11,168 nt of DNA from Thermoguttaceae bacterium (GTDB lineage Bacteria > Planctomycetota > Planctomycetia > Pirellulales > Thermoguttaceae): NCBI GenBank assembly GCA_024653385.1, contig JANLFZ010000167.1, positions 802-11,969 of the forward strand. The letters run 5' to 3'. A program made the position numbers and the translations under genes. Numbering within the stretch: position 1 is the first letter of the stretch; every line of letters starts with the position of its first letter. This document shows positions 6,651-11,168 of this stretch, piece by piece. A model generated the notes under the pieces. The model had not been told where the DNA came from, searched no databases, and was given only the letters and a program-made list of their open reading frames with translations.

Positions 6651-7862
6651 GTGGCACAGACTCTCGAAGAGCGGGTGGCGCAGCTTTTGGCCGGCCTGGA
6701 ACCGGGCGCGGCCCAATACGCGGTCGAGGTCGTCGAGCGGATCCTCTGCGCCGGGCGCGCGTTGGGGGCCAGCGACCTTCACTTGCAGCCGGAGGCGCAA
6801 GGGCTAGCGCTGCGGTTTCGCATCGACGGCGTGCTGCATCCGGCAGCCGTCTTCCCCGCGAGTGTGGCCCCGAATCTCATCGCCCGGCTGAAGGTCTGTG
6901 CCGACCTGTTGACCTACCGCACCGACGTGCCCCAGGAGGGTCGCATTCGCTCGCCCGACCGCGAGGTCGAGATGCGGGTGAGCACCTTCCCCACGATCCA
7001 TGGCGAGAAAGCCGTGGTGCGGTTCTTCGGCGGCGCCAGTCGGTATCAGCGTCTGGACGACCTGGGGTTGCCCGAGGATGTGCTCGACCCGCTTCGCCGG
7101 CTGTTGGGCGAGACTTCCGGGGCGATCCTGGCCACCGGCCCGGCCGGCAGCGGCAAGACGACCACGGTCTACGCGTGCCTGCGCGAGGTGGCGGCCCAGT
7201 CGGCCGGCCAGCGGAGCCTTGTGTCGATCGAAGATCCTGTCGAGGTCGCCATCCCCGGCGTGGCCCAATCGCAGGTCAACCCGGCCGCCCAGTTCGACCT
7301 GGCGACCGGGCTGCGGTTCCTCATGCGGCAGGACCCCGAGGTGATTCTGGTGGGCGAGATCCGCGACCGGGCCACCGCCGAGGCGGCGCTCCAGGCGTCG
7401 CTCACCGGGCACCTCCTGCTGAGCACGTTTCACGCCGGCAGCGCGGCCGAGGCGATCGGCCGCCTGTCGGACATGGGCATTGAGCCGTACCTGCTGCGGA
7501 GCGGGGTACGGGCGATCCTCTCGCAGCGGCTGCTCCGCCGGCTGTGCGGGTGCGCGCGCTGGACCGACGATCCCCACGCGCGCCTGGGCCTGCCCGTCGA
7601 CACCGTGCGCATCGCCGTGGGATGCCCCCGGTGTGGCGGCACCGGCTACCAGGGCCGTTTCGTCCTCGTCGAAATGCTCATGCCCGAGCCGAGCGAGTTG
7701 GGCCGCGCCATCCTCTCGCGCTTGGATGCGGCCACCTTGGAGCGCCTGGCCATCGAGGCCGGCATGAAGAGCCGCTGGCAGCGGGGCTGCGAGGCGGTGC
7801 GCGCGGGGCTGACCAGCCCGGCCGAACTGCGACGAACGCTCGGGTTCGGCAACGCGCTTTGA
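6651..7862 (+). CDS. GspE/PilB-type secretion or pilus assembly ATPase, short form
   Basis: Cytoplasmic hexameric ATPase of the type II secretion/type IV pilus superfamily, which powers filament assembly through the GspF-like membrane platform. Of its 403 residues, SDLHLQPE (41-48) opens the N2 domain. Walker A GPAGSGKT is at 163-170, the Asp box IEDPVE at 193-198, Walker B ILVGEIRD at 232-239, and the His box TGHLLLSTFH at 252-261, all intact. The usual zinc motif of two CxxC pairs is altered: the first pair reads C-G-C (299, 301) and the second is normal CPRC (325-328). Typical GspE/PilB proteins exceed 500 residues; this one lacks the N-terminal MshEN-type domain that binds the partner or c-di-GMP. 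Start GTG 6651 has AAGAGG seven bases upstream. It is the first gene of a run with three GspF-like genes. Whether it serves secretion or pili is not decided by sequence. Confidence 0.93.
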   Translation: MAQTLEERVAQLLAGLEPGAAQYAVEVVERILCAGRALGASDLHLQPEAQGLALRFRIDGVLHPAAVFPASVAPNLIARLKVCADLLTYRTDVPQEGRIRSPDREVEMRVSTFPTIHGEKAVVRFFGGASRYQRLDDLGLPEDVLDPLRRLLGETSGAILATGPAGSGKTTTVYACLREVAAQSAGQRSLVSIEDPVEVAIPGVAQSQVNPAAQFDLATGLRFLMRQDPEVILVGEIRDRATAEAALQASLTGHLLLSTFHAGSAAEAIGRLSDMGIEPYLLRSGVRAILSQRLLRRLCGCARWTDDPHARLGLPVDTVRIAVGCPRCGGTGYQGRFVLVEMLMPEPSELGRAILSRLDAATLERLAIEAGMKSRWQRGCEAVRAGLTSPAELRRTLGFGNAL

Positions 7863-7879
7863 CCTCGCGGGGGCGTTCG

Positions 7880-7913
7880 GCCTGTTGACAGGCGGGTACG
7901 GTTCGGCTATCGA
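7880..7913 (+). promoter_or_regulatory. Possible internal promoter or small hairpin before the first GspF-like gene
   Basis: In the 93-base gap after the ATPase, a perfect TTGACA (7885-7890) is followed after 17 bases by TATCGA (7908-7913), which matches the -10 consensus at only three of six positions. The same bases form a small hairpin GCCTG-TTGA-CAGGC (7880-7893), which may explain the match instead. Confidence 0.3.
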
Positions 7914-7955
7914 GAGGGTAGTCTTCTCGGACGCGTCGCATCCGGAAACCGTCTC

Positions 7956-9032
7956 GTGACCCGTGCGGAGTCCGCGGCATCGCCCATCGGTCTGGAGGAA
8001 CTCGTCGCCCTGAACGACGAGATGGCGGCGCTGGTGCGCGCCGGCGTGCCGCTGGAGAAAGGGCTGCGCGACCTGGGCGAAGACCTGCCCGGCCGGCTGG
8101 GCCAGGTCGCCCGGCGCGTTGCCCAGCGCATGGAACGCGGCGAGCCCTTGGCCGACGTCTTCGCGCAAGAGCCGGAGAGCTTCCCGCCGGTCTACCGGGC
8201 CGTGGTCGAGGCGGGGCTTCGGTCGGGACGCTTGGCGGTGGCTTTGGAGTCGCTGGCGGGCACCGCGCGCCGGCTGGTCGAGGCGCGGCAGATCGTGCTG
8301 GCCGGCCTGCTCTATCCCCTTTTGGTCTTTCTGGCGGGCTGGGGGCTCTTCGTGCTGTTCGTGGTCAAGGTGGCGCCGGCTTTCGCCGCGGCGTTTCCCG
8401 ATGTTCCTGCCGCCTCAAGAGGATTCCTTCGATGGCTGGCCGGCTGGGGCGACTCGGTCTGGTCTTGGGGTCCCGCCGTGCCGGCGGTGGTGCTGATTCT
8501 GGCCTTCGCGTGGATGGTCGCCTCGGCCCGCGCCACCTCGGCAGAGCCGCCCATGGCCGGTTTGCTGTTTGGCTGGCTGCCGTGGACGCGCCGCATGATC
8601 CATGCGTTTCGCATCGCCATGTTCTCCGAGATCCTGGCCCTCTTGGTCGAGAACCGCGTGCCCTTGCCGGAGGCTTTGGTGCTGGCCGCCGAGGCGGTGG
8701 GAAGCCGCCGGCTGACCGAGGCCGCGCGCAAGACCGCCTTGGCCATCCAATGCGGCAATCGCTACGCGGGTTCGACCGACTCTCCCGCGTGGCCCCCGCT
8801 GTTCGATTGGCTGTTGGCCACCGGCCAGGAGCACGGCACGTTGCTTCCCACGCTCCGCCAGGCCGCGTCGATCTACCACCACCGGGCGCAGGAGGCGGCC
8901 GAGGCGGCCCGACTGTTGGTGCCGCTGGTGCTGGCCGTGGGCATTGGCGGCACGGTGACGATCGGCTACGCCCTGGTGGTTTTCGGTTCGTGGGTTGCCA
9001 TGCTCCACTCGCTGGCGGAGATGCTGCCATGA
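7956..9032 (+). CDS. GspF/PilC-like inner-membrane platform protein, first of three
   Basis: Polytopic membrane protein of the type II secretion F family, the platform on which the ATPase acts. It has 358 residues with two F repeats. The first cytoplasmic domain is about 16-112 (ALVRAGVPLEKGL, EAGLRSGRLAVALE), followed by membrane helices at about 113-139 and 171-191. The second domain is about 215-318 (LALLVENRVPLPEALVLAA, TGQEHGTLLPTL), and the final helix is at about 319-347. Family members are usually about 400 residues; the N-terminal segment is short. The conserved post-helix F-x(5)-lP motif is degenerate here (AFPDVPAAS). Start GTG 7956 is the only start codon after the in-frame stop of the ATPase gene; its ribosome site is weak (GGAAA at 7944). 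The stop overlaps the next ATG (ATGA), which indicates translational coupling. Confidence 0.88.
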   Translation: MTRAESAASPIGLEELVALNDEMAALVRAGVPLEKGLRDLGEDLPGRLGQVARRVAQRMERGEPLADVFAQEPESFPPVYRAVVEAGLRSGRLAVALESLAGTARRLVEARQIVLAGLLYPLLVFLAGWGLFVLFVVKVAPAFAAAFPDVPAASRGFLRWLAGWGDSVWSWGPAVPAVVLILAFAWMVASARATSAEPPMAGLLFGWLPWTRRMIHAFRIAMFSEILALLVENRVPLPEALVLAAEAVGSRRLTEAARKTALAIQCGNRYAGSTDSPAWPPLFDWLLATGQEHGTLLPTLRQAASIYHHRAQEAAEAARLLVPLVLAVGIGGTVTIGYALVVFGSWVAMLHSLAEMLP

Positions 9033-10060
9033 CGGACGGCAATCGCCCGCTGGAAGAAAGCGTCGAGCTGGGCGGCCAGTTGGCCGCGGTGGCCGCGGCG
9101 AACCTGCCGTTGGGCCCCGGGCTGCGGGCCCTGGCAGCCGAGGTGTCCCGGCGGTCGCTGCGCAACGCGCTGGTGCGAGCGGCCGACCGGCTCGACGCGG
9201 GCGACCCACTCGATCGGGTCCTGTCGGCCGAGCATGGGTTTCCCGGCTACGTGCGCGGGCTGGTGCTGGCCGGGCTGCGGTCCGGGCGCTTGGGGCAAGC
9301 CCTGGCCGAGTTCGCCGCCATCGAGCGCGATCGGCTCGAATTGCACCGGCAGATCCGCGCCGCGCTGCGCTATCCGGTGGTGCTCGTCGGCTTCGGCCTG
9401 GCGCTGGTATTGATGTTCTCCGTGTTCGTGGTGCCCGGGTTCGCGAAGGTCTTCGCCGATTTCGGGTTGGACTTGCCGCTGGCCACCGAGGTGTTCCTCT
9501 GGACCGTGAAATACGGCGTGTGGCACTTCGTCGCGCTGGTGGTCGTGTTGGGACTGGTGTTGGTCGAGGTGTGCAAGACCGGCCGGCCCGCCTGGTTGCA
9601 GCGGTGGAGCTACCACGTTCCGGTCCTGGGACCGCTCTGGCGTTGTCAGGGGCTGGCCGAGTTCGCGCGGCTGATGGGGTTGCTGGTGGACCAGCAACTG
9701 CCGCTGGCCGAGTCGTTCGAATGGGCGGCCGACAGCCTGCGCCAACGCGACCTGGCCGAGGCATCGCGCCGGGCGGCAACGCGGGCTCGGGAGGGACTGC
9801 CGGCCGCCGAGGCCATGGGCCAAAGCGGTGGTTTCCCGCCGACCCTGCGGACTGCCGTGGCTTCGGTCCAGGCGGCGGCCGGCCTGGGCGATGCCTTCCG
9901 CGCTGCCGGCGAGGTGTACGACCGCCGCGCGCGGGTCTACGTGCGCGTCCTGAGGGCCGTCGCGGCCCCTATGGCGTTCTTGTTCGTGGCAGGGTTCATC
10001 GGTTCCATGTTCGTGGCGTTGGCGATCCCGATGCTGTCGCTGTTTCACAGGCTCACATGA
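9029..10060 (+). CDS. GspF/PilC-like inner-membrane platform protein, second of three
   Basis: Second F-family platform protein, 343 residues. The first cytoplasmic domain is about 10-110 (AVAAANLPLGPGLRALA, AGLRSGRLGQAL). Helix 1 spans about 113-137 and runs into the family hallmark VFADFGLDLPLAT (141-153). Helix 2 is at about 160-182. The second domain is about 205-305 (ARLMGLLVDQQLPLAESFEWAA), and the last helix is at about 308-337. It is closer to the family norm than its upstream neighbour, but also lacks some N-terminal residues. ATG 9029 overlaps the previous stop and has GGAG eight bases upstream within that gene. Its own TGA overlaps the next ATG. This is probably the principal platform partner of the ATPase. 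Confidence 0.9.
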   Translation: MTDGNRPLEESVELGGQLAAVAAANLPLGPGLRALAAEVSRRSLRNALVRAADRLDAGDPLDRVLSAEHGFPGYVRGLVLAGLRSGRLGQALAEFAAIERDRLELHRQIRAALRYPVVLVGFGLALVLMFSVFVVPGFAKVFADFGLDLPLATEVFLWTVKYGVWHFVALVVVLGLVLVEVCKTGRPAWLQRWSYHVPVLGPLWRCQGLAEFARLMGLLVDQQLPLAESFEWAADSLRQRDLAEASRRAATRAREGLPAAEAMGQSGGFPPTLRTAVASVQAAAGLGDAFRAAGEVYDRRARVYVRVLRAVAAPMAFLFVAGFIGSMFVALAIPMLSLFHRLT

Positions 10061-11168
10061 GCATCACGGTGACCATTCTCGTCAGCTCCCTGGGGGCGTT
10101 GCTCTTGGGGGCCGCGGTGCTGGCGGCCGAGCGGATTTTGCCCACGCCCCGCCCCGGCGAAGAGCCCGATGCGCTGCGCCTCGCGTTTCGCACGAGTGGC
10201 TGGGTGCTGATTCTGACGTCGCTGGTCCTCGCCTCGTTCCGGTTGATCGGCGGAGTGATGGGCGTGCTGGGGCTGGTCGTCCTGGGGATGGTCGTGCAGC
10301 GGAGCCGGCGGGCCCAGTGGCTTTCGCTGTTGTGGACCCTCGCCGTGGCCGCGGATCGCGGGCTGCCCCTCGTGCCCGCCATCGAAGCCCTGGCCACCGA
10401 GGAGGGCTGGGCCGGCGGGTGGCGGGCCCGCCGCGTGGCCGCCTTGCTCCGCGCCGGTTGGCCCCTGCCCGACGCCCTCCAGCAGGTCCGCGGCACCGTC
10501 CCCCGCGAATCCCTCGTGGCCATCCGCGTGGGGCACGAGACCGGGGCGGTCGGGCCCGCCCTGCGGCAGACGCTCGAACGGCTGGAAAGCGGCGTCCGCG
10601 TCTGGGGCGACCTGGGCGACCGGTTCGTCTACCTCGGGGTGCTCTTCGGCATGGCGATTCTGACGGCAGGCTTCCTCCTCACGCGCGTCGTGCCGGCTTT
10701 CCAGAGAATCCTCCTGGAGTTCAACGTGGTCGTGCCCCGCATCAGCCAGGTGGTCTTCGACTTGTCGGGGGTCATGGCCCAGTATTGGTACCTGACAGCG
10801 CCCTTGCACCTGCTGGCGCTGGCCCTGATCGGCTACGGCATCTTCCGGTACTGCGGATGGCTTGAGTGGGACCTGCCCGGGCTGGGGTTCGCGTTTCGGC
10901 GTCTCCACGCCGCGAACCTGCTGGACTGCCTGGCCCTGGTGGCGCATCGCGATCAGCCCATGACGCGGACCCTGGCCCTATTGGCCGGCGCCTACCCGCG
11001 GCGCGCGATCCGACGGCGGCTCGGCAAGGTCCTGGCCGACCTCGAGGCCGGGGCCGACTGGTGCGAGAGCTTTTGGCGGCGGGGTCTCATCGGCCGGGCC
11101 GAGTACACCGTGCTCCAGGCGGCCCAGCGGGTCGGGAACCTGCCTTGGGCCATCTCGCGCATGGCCCA
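10057..11168 (+). CDS. GspF-like membrane protein with extra N-terminal helices, third of three (runs off the window)
   Basis: An open frame continues from ATG 10057 past the window end (370 complete codons visible). Unlike the two preceding proteins it begins with added membrane segments: about 3-24, 46-62 and 64-81. An F-type domain then follows (about 85-185), containing AADRGLPLVPAIEALA and a variant of the glycine turn, GHETGAVGPALRQTLE. Helices lie at about 188-211 and 243-264, with the hallmark-like LLEFNVVVPRIS (219-230) between them. The beginning of a second F domain is at about 285-370 (ALVAHRDQPMTRTLALLA). Spacing by ATGA overlap with the second F gene places it in the same operon. 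It is divergent enough that standard annotation might call it hypothetical. The ribosome site is weak (CAGG), so coupling to the upstream gene probably drives translation. Confidence 0.85.
   Translation, partial: MSITVTILVSSLGALLLGAAVLAAERILPTPRPGEEPDALRLAFRTSGWVLILTSLVLASFRLIGGVMGVLGLVVLGMVVQRSRRAQWLSLLWTLAVAADRGLPLVPAIEALATEEGWAGGWRARRVAALLRAGWPLPDALQQVRGTVPRESLVAIRVGHETGAVGPALRQTLERLESGVRVWGDLGDRFVYLGVLFGMAILTAGFLLTRVVPAFQRILLEFNVVVPRISQVVFDLSGVMAQYWYLTAPLHLLALALIGYGIFRYCGWLEWDLPGLGFAFRRLHAANLLDCLALVAHRDQPMTRTLALLAGAYPRRAIRRRLGKVLADLEAGADWCESFWRRGLIGRAEYTVLQAAQRVGNLPWAISRMA

Noticed and set aside
4081..6807. Open frame of 908 codons on the plus strand across the GH32 gene
   Set aside because: It is opposite a GH32 gene with all catalytic motifs and a signal peptide, and it runs into the start of the ATPase gene. 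It shows no domain of its own.
7860..7955. Stop-codon readthrough giving an ATPase-GspF fusion
   Set aside because: The 31 codons between the TGA at 7860 and the GTG at 7956 are in the same frame and open, but GC-rich sequence seldom contains stops. E and F proteins are separate in known systems.
8415..9779. Minus-strand open frame of 454 codons across the two GspF-like genes
   Set aside because: Arg/Pro-rich antisense product of GC-rich coding DNA. The plus strand carries two overlapping F-family genes with helices and conserved motifs.

Overview
This is a GC-rich window (roughly two-thirds G+C by eye) that looks like a planctomycete chromosome, most likely Pirellulales-like. The reasons are a Ser/Thr kinase joined to a caspase-fold module, a small secreted Gly/Pro-rich protein with a C-terminal segment of a type I associate with that phylum, a secreted fructan hydrolase standing alone, and a stripped-down GspE/GspF set. 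The assignment is inference from gene content; there is no rRNA or other marker in the window.

Left part (1-3118, + strand): one large membrane-anchored Ser/Thr protein kinase gene, cut off at the 5' side by the window edge. Its order is kinase C-lobe, one membrane helix, four tandem beta-rich repeats of about 75 residues, a caspase (peptidase C14) fold, one EF-hand loop, and a helical tail. The reading frame is broken near 36-42 and again near 1183-1215. Both residues of the caspase catalytic dyad are replaced (His to Arg, Cys to Ser), so the caspase module is a pseudoenzyme. It is probably extracytoplasmic and used for sensing or binding.

Middle (3119-6492, - strand): a convergent secreted protein of 222 aa with a clear signal peptide, and a 721-aa secreted GH32 levanase/fructanase with all three catalytic carboxylates. 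Between them lie 504 bases without a gene (3823-4326). These hold a 231-bp imperfect palindrome (3962-4192) with 23-bp terminal inverted repeats and flanking 8-bp near-perfect direct repeats, which looks like a MITE-type mobile element, plus two small hairpins. Nothing further is seen at 4201-4248 or 4276-4326.

Right part (6493-11168): the GH32 gene and a + strand secretion/pilus operon diverge from a 158-bp promoter region with a good candidate promoter in each direction. The operon encodes a short GspE/PilB-type ATPase and then three consecutive, divergent GspF/PilC-type inner-membrane proteins. The F genes overlap each other by ATGA, and the third runs off the window end. The ATPase would drive assembly of a type II secretion or type IV pilus-like filament; three different F platforms next to one ATPase is the unusual part. 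The secreted GH32 enzyme next door could be a substrate, but that is speculation from proximity only.
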